The translations under genes and the position numbers were made by a program. Below are positions 43,506-51,623 of a stretch of 64,000 nt of DNA, piece after piece. The notes under the pieces are model-generated. The model was given only the letters and a program-made list of their open reading frames with translations. It was not told where the DNA came from and did not search any database. Each line of letters opens with the position of its first letter. The first letter of the stretch is position 1. The stretch covers positions 5,642,001-5,706,000 of the forward strand of contig OZ245751.1 of the NCBI GenBank assembly GCA_965227445.1. The letters run 5' to 3'. This DNA comes from DT-110 sp030148525. GTDB taxonomy: Bacteria; Bacteroidota; Bacteroidia; Chitinophagales; Saprospiraceae.

Positions 43506-44903
43506 ATGGATCTGAATGAGTTTTTTCAGCGTATCCTGTTCAGTAACGAAAACTTCACCATTTCGTTGGGAGACGTCATGGGGGCGACCATACTATTGCT
43601 GGGATACTTGCTGATTCATTGGCTATTAGTGTGGCGGTGGCTGCCCAATTTTCTGGAGCGCATTGGCAAAACTGCAGAGGAACGCAAGCGTATCTTCCGT
43701 CGCTTTTTGTTTAGTGCGGTCACCTTTATCCTTTACGTGCTCATTGCTTTCAGTGGGTACGAATTCGATCAGTTGCGGTACGATTTAGAAACGGAACGCG
43801 GTGGTATTCATCTGCGGATCGATTCGGTGCTCCTTTGTTTGTGGATTATCCAGTTGGCCCGGTTGATGACTATGGTCTTCACCGAGCTATTTGCCTGGGG
43901 ACCCAAAATAGATAAGCCCAAGAGCCCCATAACCCTCCATCACCGTCCGGTGCGGGATCGGACGCGAGCGGCCAAGCGGGCTTTCAAGTGGTTTGTATAT
44001 ACCCTGACCGCTTTGATCGTATTCGGGATCCTCGACATTAGCTACGAGCTCTACACCTTCGATCTGGCTAAACGGGATAATAATGGAGACCCCATAACCT
44101 TCTCAATCACCCTTAATAAGGTGCTGGAGACTCTGTTGATCATCTATATTGCCCGCTTGCTTGCCTGGTTAGGTATTCGATATCTGCTCACGCGCAGTTA
44201 TCAGAAGCGGGATATCAACGTGGGTTCGCAGTTTGCGATCAATCAGCTGTTCACTTACCTGATGTATTTCATCGCACTGTTGGTGGTGCTCAATATTTTA
44301 GGGGTAAACATTTCGCTGGTTGTAGGTGGTGCGGCGGCTCTCTTACTGGGGGTTGGGTTGGGACTACAACAAACCTTCAACGACTTTTTCTCGGGAGTCC
44401 TCCTTCTTTTCGAGCGGTCCGTCGAGGTGGGTGATGTCGTGGATGTGGAGGGACTTAACGGCACCGTCAAACGGATCGGTTTGCGCACCTCCGAGGTACA
44501 GACGCGCGAAAACATGACCGTCATTGTTCCCAACTCCAAAATCGTGATCAATAGTGTCACTAACTGGAGCCATAATGATGAGATCGCCCGCTTCCACGTC
44601 GGTGTAGGGGTCGCCTATGGCTCCGATACGGATTTGGTTAAAGACATACTACTGGAAGCCGTGGTCGACCACAAAAAGATATTGAAGTTTCCTTCTCCCT
44701 TCGTGCGCTTCGTCAATTTCGGAAATTCCTCCCTTGATTTTGAAATTCACTTCTGGACCAAAGAATTATTAGCCATCGAGGATGTCAAATCGGATATTCG
44801 CTTCCGTATCGATCAATTCTTTCGCGATAAAGGTATTACGATTCCCTTCCCGCAAACTGACCTTTGGATCAAGGAATGGCCGGAACGGGGTTCTGGGGAC
44901 TAA
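43506..44903 (+). CDS. MscS-family mechanosensitive ion channel
   Basis: The 465-residue protein has about four to five membrane helices, an extended N-terminal part, and the MscS pore helix region: LLVVLNILGVNISLVVGGAAALLLGVGLGLQQTFNDFFSGVLLLFERSVEVGDVVDVEGLNGTVKRIGLRTSEVQTRENMTVIVPNS. The C-terminal cytoplasmic part ends with the usual beta/alpha domain (FVNFGNSSLDFEIHFWTKELLAIEDVKSDIRFRIDQFFRDKGITIPFPQTDLW). It opens under hypoosmotic tension. The stop codon lies inside a 9-nt-period repeat. Confidence 0.93.
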   Translation: MDLNEFFQRILFSNENFTISLGDVMGATILLLGYLLIHWLLVWRWLPNFLERIGKTAEERKRIFRRFLFSAVTFILYVLIAFSGYEFDQLRYDLETERGGIHLRIDSVLLCLWIIQLARLMTMVFTELFAWGPKIDKPKSPITLHHRPVRDRTRAAKRAFKWFVYTLTALIVFGILDISYELYTFDLAKRDNNGDPITFSITLNKVLETLLIIYIARLLAWLGIRYLLTRSYQKRDINVGSQFAINQLFTYLMYFIALLVVLNILGVNISLVVGGAAALLLGVGLGLQQTFNDFFSGVLLLFERSVEVGDVVDVEGLNGTVKRIGLRTSEVQTRENMTVIVPNSKIVINSVTNWSHNDEIARFHVGVGVAYGSDTDLVKDILLEAVVDHKKILKFPSPFVRFVNFGNSSLDFEIHFWTKELLAIEDVKSDIRFRIDQFFRDKGITIPFPQTDLWIKEWPERGSGD

Positions 44904-45130
44904 AGGGACTAAAGAGACTAAAGGGACTTGAGAGACCTGAGAGACTATTGGGTTCACTCAAATATTGATTTCTTTCCTGTTCACTGACGCCCGGGAAGGA
45001 ATGGGAGACTTGGGGAGTTGGGGAAAGGGTGCTTGTAAATGATGAGGGGATATGGGGATTAGGAGATAAGGCGATTAGGAACCTCAGCTACCTAACCTGT
45101 CTGTAAAGCTCAACCGTTTTTGAAAAACGA

Positions 45131-45168
45131 CTCCCTTCTCCCATTGGGAGAAGGGCCGGGGATGAGGG
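45131..45168. repeat. REP-like palindrome, copy 2
   Basis: CTCCCTTCTCCC-ATT-GGGAGAAGGG is a perfect hairpin, followed by CCGGGGATGAGGG. It has the same plan as the inverted copy at 31848-31889. Confidence 0.65.
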
Positions 45169-45193
45169 TAGTACGGGACTTGGAGAAAGGGGA

Positions 45194-45228
45194 GCTCCAC
45201 GCCCGACGCTCCACGCCCGACGCTCCAC
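45194..45228. repeat. Short heptad array
   Basis: GCTCCAC, GCCCGAC, GCTCCAC, GCCCGAC, GCTCCAC: five exact heptamers alternating two units. Confidence 0.75.
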
Positions 45229-45352
45229 CGGGGCTAGTTCCTAAAGGCTCTTAACAAACCACCCGAACGCCGTTAAATCCACGTTAAAGGCAATATGGTC
45301 AGGTGAATATTGGTGTATATTGAAACGTTTATAAGTCGAAGCCAGAAACTTG

Positions 45353-45360
45353 TACCTTTG
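45353..45360 (+). promoter_or_regulatory. -7 element of the first skp gene
   Basis: TACCTTTG matches TAnnTTTG and lies 35 bp before the ATG at 45396. Confidence 0.5.
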
Positions 45361-45395
45361 GCCTCGCTTTTATCAACAGACCAAAAAGACTGAAC

Positions 45396-45929
45396 ATGAA
45401 CGGATCAACTACCCTGAATATCCTGCGCAAATGGACGCTAGCCCTGCTCGTACTGGGCGGGTTGAGCATCTCGGCTACTGCCCAGCGAATTGCTTACGTA
45501 GATGTGAATAAAATCCTGGAAAGTATTGATGAATACCAGGAAGCCCAGCGGGAACTCGATCAACTGGCTGCCACCTGGCGCCAGGAAATCGCACAGGAAT
45601 ACGACAAAATTAAAAGTATGTACAACCGTTACCAGGCGGAGCAAGTCCTTCTAAGTGACGAAGCCCGGCGTCAGCGGGAGGATGAGATCATGGTCCAGGA
45701 AAAAGAAGTACGCGAATTGCAAAAAGCACGCTTCGGCCCCGAAGGAGCACTGTTTGAACGTCGCCAGGATCTGGTGCGTCCCATTCAGGAACGCGTATAT
45801 CAGGCCATCGAAGAATACGCCAACGAGCGCGGTTACGACTTTATCTTCGACCGCTCCGGCGCTGCCGGTATGATCTTCTCCAATCCTCAGTACGATAAAA
45901 CAGAAGATATTTTACGCGCCCTGAACTAG
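45396..45929 (+). CDS. OmpH/Skp-family periplasmic chaperone, first of two
   Basis: The 177-residue protein has a signal peptide (TLALLVLGGLSISATAQ), then the Skp N-terminus RIAYVDVNKILESIDEYQEAQRELDQLAATW, a long charged coiled coil, and the returning strand GYDFIFDRSGAAGMIFSNPQYDKTEDILRAL. Skp is a trimeric chaperone that carries outer-membrane proteins through the periplasm. It is followed by a paralogue and murI, each with short spacing. Confidence 0.92.
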   Translation: MNGSTTLNILRKWTLALLVLGGLSISATAQRIAYVDVNKILESIDEYQEAQRELDQLAATWRQEIAQEYDKIKSMYNRYQAEQVLLSDEARRQREDEIMVQEKEVRELQKARFGPEGALFERRQDLVRPIQERVYQAIEEYANERGYDFIFDRSGAAGMIFSNPQYDKTEDILRALN

Positions 45930-46012
45930 TGTTCAAGGCATAATAACCCGATAACTCGCTCAAATTGAGTGGATCGAAAGTCCTTTTCTTTCTTTAAATC
46001 GGGCTAATAACT

Positions 46013-46020
46013 TATTTTTG
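46013..46020 (+). promoter_or_regulatory. -7 element of the second skp gene
   Basis: TATTTTTG matches TAnnTTTG, followed by CACCG; it lies 75 bp before the ATG at 46096, so the second skp can be expressed separately. Confidence 0.55.
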
Positions 46021-46095
46021 CACCGCCGGAAGGAAGCGATAGGAGAATGCTCCGAGCGGCGACCATTTTACAGAAAATAGGAAAACACAGTAGTA

Positions 46096-46602
46096 ATGAA
46101 ACAAATGGTAAAATTTGGCAGCCTGATCGCTTTTCTGGTATTGGCCTCGGTTACGGTTCAAGCTCAGAAATTCGGTTATGTGAATACATCAGCGATCCTG
46201 AGTGAAATGCCGGAACTCAAGCAGGCTGAAGCCAACTTGAAAAGTTATCAGACGCAATTGCAGAAAAAAGGGCAGTCCATGCTCGAAGAACTGCAGCAAG
46301 AATACCAGGCTGTTCAGGCAAAGGTTCAGAGCGGTGACTTGTCACCCAAGCAGCAGGAAAGCGAAGCCGCTCGCCTGAAGCAAAAAGAAACCGAACTGGG
46401 ACAGTACGAGCAGGAAATGATGGAAAAGATCCAGGAGAAGCGCTCAACCGAACTCCAGCCGATCTATGATAAACTCAACGCCGCTATCGAAGAAGTAGCC
46501 AAGGAAAATGGCTTCCAGTTTATCTTCGATGAATCGGTACTGCTCTACAAAGACGATTCTGCCGACGTAAGCACTATGGTCAAGAATAAACTCGGTATCT
46601 AA
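46096..46602 (+). CDS. OmpH/Skp-family periplasmic chaperone, second of two
   Basis: The 168-residue protein has a signal peptide ending VTVQAQ, Skp N-terminus KFGYVNTSAILSEMPELKQAEANLKSY, a Gln/Lys/Glu-rich coiled coil, and the end FQFIFDESVLLYKDDSADVSTMVKNKLGI. It is related to the preceding gene in layout. The pair probably comes from a tandem duplication common in Bacteroidota. Confidence 0.92.
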   Translation: MKQMVKFGSLIAFLVLASVTVQAQKFGYVNTSAILSEMPELKQAEANLKSYQTQLQKKGQSMLEELQQEYQAVQAKVQSGDLSPKQQESEAARLKQKETELGQYEQEMMEKIQEKRSTELQPIYDKLNAAIEEVAKENGFQFIFDESVLLYKDDSADVSTMVKNKLGI

Positions 46603-46613
46603 ATCGATCCCGG

Positions 46614-47432
46614 TTGACCCACACAAACTCGGCAGATAAACCGATAGGAATCTTTGATTCCGGCATTGGCGGCCTTACGGTCGCCAATGCTATTCATACC
46701 CTCCTGCCCAACGAACGGCTGGTCTATTTTGGCGATACAGCTCACCTCCCCTACGGTGATAAATCGGCGGATGCCATCCGCTTCTATTGCCTTAAGATTG
46801 GTAAGTTCCTGCTCGAACAAGATTGCAAAATGATCGTCGTGGCCTGCAATTCAGCGTCCACGGCCGGTTACGATGTGTTGCTGGAATTCTTCCGCAACCA
46901 AGCTCTTTTTGTCAATGTAGTGGACCCCCTGGTCGAAGCCGTGGTGGCCCGTCAATTCGGTAGGGTTGGTATTATTGCCACCAAGGCCACCGTGCATTCA
47001 GCCGTGTATCAGAAGCAGCTCCGCCGACTCCAGCCCAACCTGGAGGTAGGTGCTCTGGCCACCCCCTTGCTGGCACCCATGATCGAAGAGGGTTTTGTCC
47101 ATAACGAAGTAAGTAAGGTGGTACTCCAAACGTACCTGAACGACCCCGCGCTTCGCAACATGGAGGCCCTTATGCTGGCCTGCACCCACTACCCGCTGAT
47201 ACGTCCCGACATCGAAGCTTACTTCGAAGGGCAGGTCGAGGTATTTGACTCCACCCGCATCGTAGCCGAATCCGTGCAGGCCAGCCTGGAACAGGCCGGT
47301 CTGTTGCGCAACTCCCCGAATAAAGCATCCCATACCTTTTGTGTGTCGGATCATACCCCCTCTTTCGAGGAAGCTACCCGCCTTTTCTACGGAGAAGCCG
47401 TAGAGTTGGAGCACCACCCCATCTGGGAGTAA
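46614..47432 (+). CDS. murI: Glutamate racemase
   Basis: The 272-residue enzyme has PIGIFDSGIGGLTVANAI, LPYGDKSADAIRFY, IVVACNSASTAGYD and LACTHYPLIRPDI, containing the two catalytic Cys, one in each half. It makes D-glutamate for peptidoglycan. The start is TTG at 46614, 11 bp after the skp stop. The C-terminus is followed by low-complexity DNA and a 187-bp repeat. Confidence 0.96.
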   Translation: MTHTNSADKPIGIFDSGIGGLTVANAIHTLLPNERLVYFGDTAHLPYGDKSADAIRFYCLKIGKFLLEQDCKMIVVACNSASTAGYDVLLEFFRNQALFVNVVDPLVEAVVARQFGRVGIIATKATVHSAVYQKQLRRLQPNLEVGALATPLLAPMIEEGFVHNEVSKVVLQTYLNDPALRNMEALMLACTHYPLIRPDIEAYFEGQVEVFDSTRIVAESVQASLEQAGLLRNSPNKASHTFCVSDHTPSFEEATRLFYGEAVELEHHPIWE

Positions 47433-47579
47433 CTTGCCGTTATGCGGGCACCGAAGTCCGTACGGACGAAGGGGCCAGGAACGACCTCAACCTTCCCTGC
47501 CCGCCGAAACGAAGTGATGGAGGGAAACTCAACCTCACCTTAACCTTAACCTGATCCTCAACCTGAAGTTGGTTAAAAA

Positions 47580-47766
47580 AACGTAAGGTTGGGCACAAAC
47601 TATTTCTTAAAGAGAGGATACCTAAGGCCCAACCTTACGGTACAGGGTAGTTGGTATAGTGTATAGAGATTCGAGCAAGTCCTATTACCTAATACCCTCT
47701 ACCAAATACAACGGGAGGTGGTTACAATTCGCTCTTTATCAATAAATTAGGCCCCATCCTCACGTT
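47580..47766. repeat. 187-bp multi-hairpin dispersed repeat, copy 1
   Basis: It aligns without gaps to 52710-52896. It has up to three hairpins: TAAGGTTGGGC / GCCCAACCTTA; GGTACAGGGTAGTTGGTA / TACCTAATACCCTCTACC; and a weaker terminal one. It lies between the convergent murI and trmB genes and is bounded on both sides by TTAAAAAA. Confidence 0.85.
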
Positions 47767-47774
47767 AAAAAATC

Positions 47775-48485
47775 CTATTCTTCCTCCTCACTTCCGTGGA
47801 TCCTAAAACGCAGGTACTTGATGGTCTTGCCATCCTCGAGGTGCATGTGCTCGTAGTAGGTCTTGTGGTCCAGCTCCGGATAGGCCAGCGGCTTGGCGTA
47901 GATGTCGTCGTCCTGGTATTGAATGACTACCTGCGGATCACTTTGGAGCGTTTCCAGGCTAAATTCGTACAGGCTGTCGGCATCAGTCTTTAGGTGAACC
48001 AGACCGTCTTTGGCCAGCACCCGACGGTATACCTTGAGAAAGTTTGGAGCAGTGAGTCGGCGATTGGCCTTACTTTTTCGGGGAAAGGGATCAGGGAAAG
48101 TGATCCAGATCTCATGTACTTCGTCCGCTTCGAAGAAATAGTTGAGTTGCTCAATGCGCGTGCGCAAAAAGGCTACGTTTTGTAATCCTTCTTCCAGAGC
48201 AATGCGGGCTCCCTTCCAGATGCGGGCCCCCTTGATGTCGACTCCAATAAAATTACGGTTTGGGTAGTTGCGGGCCAGTGCCAGGGTGTATTCACCCCGT
48301 CCGCAGGCCAGCTCCAGGGTGATGGGGTGGTCGTTTTGGAAGTAGTCAGCGGCCCATTTCCCCTTCAGGTCTACCGGCTCTCCGTCCTTGCCCAGCAGGG
48401 AAGGTTCGCTGTGATCAAAGTTTTCAAAGGTGTTCGGGAAGGATAATACTTCGGCAAATTTTTCCAGTTTATTTCGCTTACTCAT
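47775..48485 (-). CDS. trmB: tRNA (guanine-N7-)-methyltransferase TrmB
   Basis: 236 residues from the ATG at 48485 (MSKRNKLEKFAEVL); the frame runs 29 codons upstream without similarity. SAM-binding TLELACGRGEYTLALARNYPNRNFIGVDIKGARIW, then LRTRIEQLNYFFEADEVHEIWITFPDPFPRKSKANRRLTAPNFLKVYRRVL matches TrmB. It makes m7G46 in tRNA. Just upstream of the start lies GCTTTCGCAAAAAG, a variant of the repeat motif (48492-48505). Confidence 0.95.
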   Translation of the reverse strand: MSKRNKLEKFAEVLSFPNTFENFDHSEPSLLGKDGEPVDLKGKWAADYFQNDHPITLELACGRGEYTLALARNYPNRNFIGVDIKGARIWKGARIALEEGLQNVAFLRTRIEQLNYFFEADEVHEIWITFPDPFPRKSKANRRLTAPNFLKVYRRVLAKDGLVHLKTDADSLYEFSLETLQSDPQVVIQYQDDDIYAKPLAYPELDHKTYYEHMHLEDGKTIKYLRFRIHGSEEEE

Positions 48486-48646
48486 GGTTCCGCTTTCGCA
48501 AAAAGACAAAAATACCGTCCTCGGAGGGTTTTTACAACCCACCGGAATAGAACTATAGCCGACAATAGGCATTTAAAAGAATAGACAAGCGTTGTAGTTA
48601 ATGCCGCTTTTGGTTATTTTCTACTTCGGCCAATATATACACAGCT

Positions 48647-50083
48647 ATGCGATTTACTCTTCCCTTTCTGTTTATCAGTTTGTTTTTTGGCGAAAGCCTG
48701 ATGGCTCAGCAAGTGCTGGTTTCCGATGAATTCCAATTACGCTCCGACCTGGATTACGAGGTTATCGGGGAGCTGAAGGGGCAGGTGCTGGTGTTCCGCG
48801 ACCTGACCAATACCTTCGAAGTGCAGGGGTTCGATCAGAATATGCGCAGTAGCTGGACCAAGGAGATCGAGCTGCAAAAGCGCTCTCCGGAGGTGCTTGC
48901 CATTAACACCCTGGACGAGGACTTTACCGTCTTTTTTAAACACCGGATCAGTGGGGCGACCAAGCTGCGGGCCAATAAATATGACGCTTCAGCCAACGTC
49001 GTGGATACGTCGGTGATCGCCGACCTGGGAAGCATCTTCTTCAATCCCGATGTGACAGTAGCCCGCTCCGAAGATCGCTCGAAGGTATTGCTGTACTACG
49101 TGGAAAAGCAGAAAATCCTGCAGGTATATGTCTTCGATAATAAAACCATGGAAACCCTGTGGACCAAAAGCATTGAGCCCGACGATTTCCGGTGGGCCGA
49201 AGACATCATTCATATGACGGTCGACAATATGGGCCGCATGCACGCCGTGATCGAAAAAGACAGTTACCGGGCCCGCCGCAATTCCTCTCATTTCGATGTG
49301 TACCAATATCCTATGGAGGGTGGCTTGCTCAGCCTGCAGGAAGTGAATATGGAAGACCCGGAAGAAATGGCGATTTACGATCTTTCTTTCGTTTATGACA
49401 ATAAGAACAAACGACTTTCAGCCGGTGGTTTTTTCTATCGGCGCAGTTCGGTGAAGGCCGAAGGGTATTTCTTTTTTACCCTGGCCGATGGTGGTCTGCG
49501 GCATAAAATGACCTATCACCCCTTCAGTGAAGCTTTCGTGGAGTCGATATTGGGTAAAGAAATTCGCCGCAACCGCGGATTGGAGGAGATCAAAATCCAG
49601 GAAGTGGTGCTTCGGCAGGATGGAGGTATTCTGATTATCGGAGAGGAAGCCCGAAACTATCAGCGCCGATTGGCGAGCAGTAGCCGTCTCGTATACGATG
49701 GAACGGCCCGCAATATCACCGACTTCTACTATAACGACCTGTTTGCTCTGTGTATTAATCCCGACGGCTCACCCGATTGGACAACCGTAATGCATAAAAA
49801 ACAGTACTCGCAAGACGATTTCGGAGCTTTTTCCTCTTTTTTCCTGGTGAAGAACCCGGCTAGTTTGCGGGTTATCTTCAACGATGAGATCAAATATGAG
49901 AACACGGTAAGTCAATACGCCCTCTTTAGCAGCGGCCGGCTGGATCGCACCAGCCTGCTGAGTACCGCCAACCTCAATCTGCGTCTGCGTTTTAGAGACG
50001 CCATTCAGGTAGCACCCAATAAAATGCTGGTGCCCAGCGAGCGCAGAAACCGGGTGCGAATTGCTAAGATCGAACTCGATTAG
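48647..50083 (+). CDS. Secreted protein of unknown function
   Basis: A 478-residue protein with a signal peptide (MRFTLPFLFISLFFGESLMAQ) and no family I recognise. The rest is beta-rich with several short repeats of the type VLVFRDLTNTFEVQG and ILIIGEEARNYQ, which may be a beta-propeller. It is the first of plus-strand genes up to dapD and pth. The signal peptide itself contains a copy of the repeat motif (TTTTTTGGCGAAAGCCTG, 48683-48700, coding FFGESL). Confidence 0.65.
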   Translation: MRFTLPFLFISLFFGESLMAQQVLVSDEFQLRSDLDYEVIGELKGQVLVFRDLTNTFEVQGFDQNMRSSWTKEIELQKRSPEVLAINTLDEDFTVFFKHRISGATKLRANKYDASANVVDTSVIADLGSIFFNPDVTVARSEDRSKVLLYYVEKQKILQVYVFDNKTMETLWTKSIEPDDFRWAEDIIHMTVDNMGRMHAVIEKDSYRARRNSSHFDVYQYPMEGGLLSLQEVNMEDPEEMAIYDLSFVYDNKNKRLSAGGFFYRRSSVKAEGYFFFTLADGGLRHKMTYHPFSEAFVESILGKEIRRNRGLEEIKIQEVVLRQDGGILIIGEEARNYQRRLASSSRLVYDGTARNITDFYYNDLFALCINPDGSPDWTTVMHKKQYSQDDFGAFSSFFLVKNPASLRVIFNDEIKYENTVSQYALFSSGRLDRTSLLSTANLNLRLRFRDAIQVAPNKMLVPSERRNRVRIAKIELD

Positions 50084-50134
50084 ATCGGCCATTTTCCGTA
50101 GTTTTGCCGCCTGAACTTCAAGACAAATAAACAC

Positions 50135-50953
50135 ATGAAAGACCTCCAACATACCATTGAGCAGGCCTGGGATGACCGTTCCCTGCTCGAGCAAGCCGCA
50201 ACGCAGGAAGCAGTTCGGGAAGTAGTCGAACACCTCGATAAAGGTCGTTTACGCGTCGCCGAACCCGGCGACGACGGGCAGTGGATCGTCAACGACTGGG
50301 TGAAGAAGGGCGTGGTGCTTTATTTTCCCATCCAAAAGATGGAAACCATCGAGGTAGGGCCTTTCGAATTCCACGATAAGATCCCCATGAAAAAAGACTA
50401 CGCCAGCCAGGGTGTACGGGTAGTGCCCCACGCTATAGCCCGCCACGGGTCTTTCCTGGAAAAAGGGGTTATCATGATGCCCAGCTACGTAAATATCGGG
50501 GCTTGGGTCGGCAGTGGCTCGATGGTCGATACCTGGGCCACAGTGGGTTCCTGTGCCCAGATCGGACGCAACGTTCACCTCAGCGGTGGGGTGGGTATTG
50601 GCGGCGTTCTGGAGCCGCCACAGGCTGCTCCCACCATTATCGAGGATAATGCCTTCATCGGCTCGCGTAGTATCGTGGTGGAAGGCGTACATATCGAGCG
50701 GGAGGCTGTACTCGGTGCAAATGTGGTGCTGACCCAATCCACCCGCATCATCGATGTCACCGGTGAAGAGCCTGTTACCTACCGCGGCCGGGTACCGGCG
50801 CGATCGGTCGTTATTCCCGGATCGTACACCAAAAAATTCCCGGCCGGCGAATACCAGGTATCCTGTGCGCTGATCATTGGTCAGCGTAAAGCATCCACCG
50901 ATACCAAGGTGTCACTCAACGAAGCACTTAGGGAATACAAGGTTTCGGTGTAG
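50135..50953 (+). CDS. dapD: 2,3,4,5-tetrahydropyridine-2,6-dicarboxylate N-succinyltransferase
   Basis: The 272-residue enzyme has a helical N-terminal domain and left-handed beta-helix hexapeptide repeats (VIMMPSYVNIGAWVGSGSMVDTWATVGSCAQIGRNVHLSGGVGIGG), followed by IIEDNAFIGSRSIVVEGVHIEREAVLGANVVL. It acts in the succinylase branch of lysine/diaminopimelate synthesis and so feeds peptidoglycan. It is followed by pth on the same strand. Confidence 0.96.
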   Translation: MKDLQHTIEQAWDDRSLLEQAATQEAVREVVEHLDKGRLRVAEPGDDGQWIVNDWVKKGVVLYFPIQKMETIEVGPFEFHDKIPMKKDYASQGVRVVPHAIARHGSFLEKGVIMMPSYVNIGAWVGSGSMVDTWATVGSCAQIGRNVHLSGGVGIGGVLEPPQAAPTIIEDNAFIGSRSIVVEGVHIEREAVLGANVVLTQSTRIIDVTGEEPVTYRGRVPARSVVIPGSYTKKFPAGEYQVSCALIIGQRKASTDTKVSLNEALREYKVSV

Positions 50954-50996
50954 ACTGGTCGGGAACCTCTGCGCGCTAAATGACGTTCAGTGGACT

Positions 50997-51623
50997 ATGT
51001 GGTATAAACGCTTGCTTAATTGGTTGCGACCCGCAACCGCTCATCAAGAACCGGATCCAATGAAATACCTGATTGTCGGTTTGGGCAATATGGGCCCCGA
51101 CTACGATGGTACCAGACATAATATCGGCTTCGATGTGGTCGACCATCTTGCCGAACAGCAGGGCGTGGTTTTCAAGAACGACACCCTGGGCGACCTGGCT
51201 AGCTTTAAACACAAGGGCCGTACCTTTATTTTGCTCAAGCCCTCCACCTTCATGAATCGCAGCGGCAAGGCCGTGCGGTACTGGTTACAAAAGGAAAAGA
51301 TTACGCAGGATCGCCTGCTGGTTGTCGTTGATGACCTCAACATCGACTTAGGATCGGTGCGCCTGCGTGGCAAGGGCAGTCCCGGAGGCCATAACGGCCT
51401 GAAAGACATCGACCAAGTGCTGGGTGGCAACAAATACGCTCGCCTGCGGGTCGGCATCGGTAGTGATTTCGGTCGTGGCCAACAGGTCAACTTCGTTCTG
51501 GGTGAGTGGGAACCCGAGGAGCAAGAAGTGCTTCAAGATGTGATCGAGCATTCCGGTAAGGCTGTTCTCGCCTTTGGTACGATCGGCCTGCAGCATACTA
51601 TGAGTGCATTCAACCGGAAATAA
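50997..51623 (+). CDS. pth: Peptidyl-tRNA hydrolase
   Basis: 208 residues if it starts at the ATG at 50997 (MWYKRLLNWLRP), which gives a short N-terminal extension that I recall in other Bacteroidota; alternatively the canonical start is the ATG at 51060 (MKYLIVGLGNMGPDYDGTRHNIGFDVVDHL). Catalytic His lies in TRHNIGF, with later KPSTFMNRSGKAVRYW, VVDDLNIDLGSVRLRGKGSPGGHNGLKDI. It frees tRNA from stalled peptides. Tail overlaps the glycosyltransferase gene by 14 bp. Confidence 0.95.
   Translation: MWYKRLLNWLRPATAHQEPDPMKYLIVGLGNMGPDYDGTRHNIGFDVVDHLAEQQGVVFKNDTLGDLASFKHKGRTFILLKPSTFMNRSGKAVRYWLQKEKITQDRLLVVVDDLNIDLGSVRLRGKGSPGGHNGLKDIDQVLGGNKYARLRVGIGSDFGRGQQVNFVLGEWEPEEQEVLQDVIEHSGKAVLAFGTIGLQHTMSAFNRK

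Larger units (their letters stand above)
44904..45395. other. Repeat-rich intergenic region
   Basis: About 490 bp with no credible gene. It is a patchwork of degenerate short-period repeats: GGGACTAAA-type 9-mers (from 44895), GGGGATAT/GGGGATTA-type 8-mers (45045-45084), a REP-like palindrome (45131-45168) and GCTCCAC/GCCCGAC heptads (45194-45228). The skp promoter (TACCTTTG, 45353-45360) is at its end. Confidence 0.6.
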
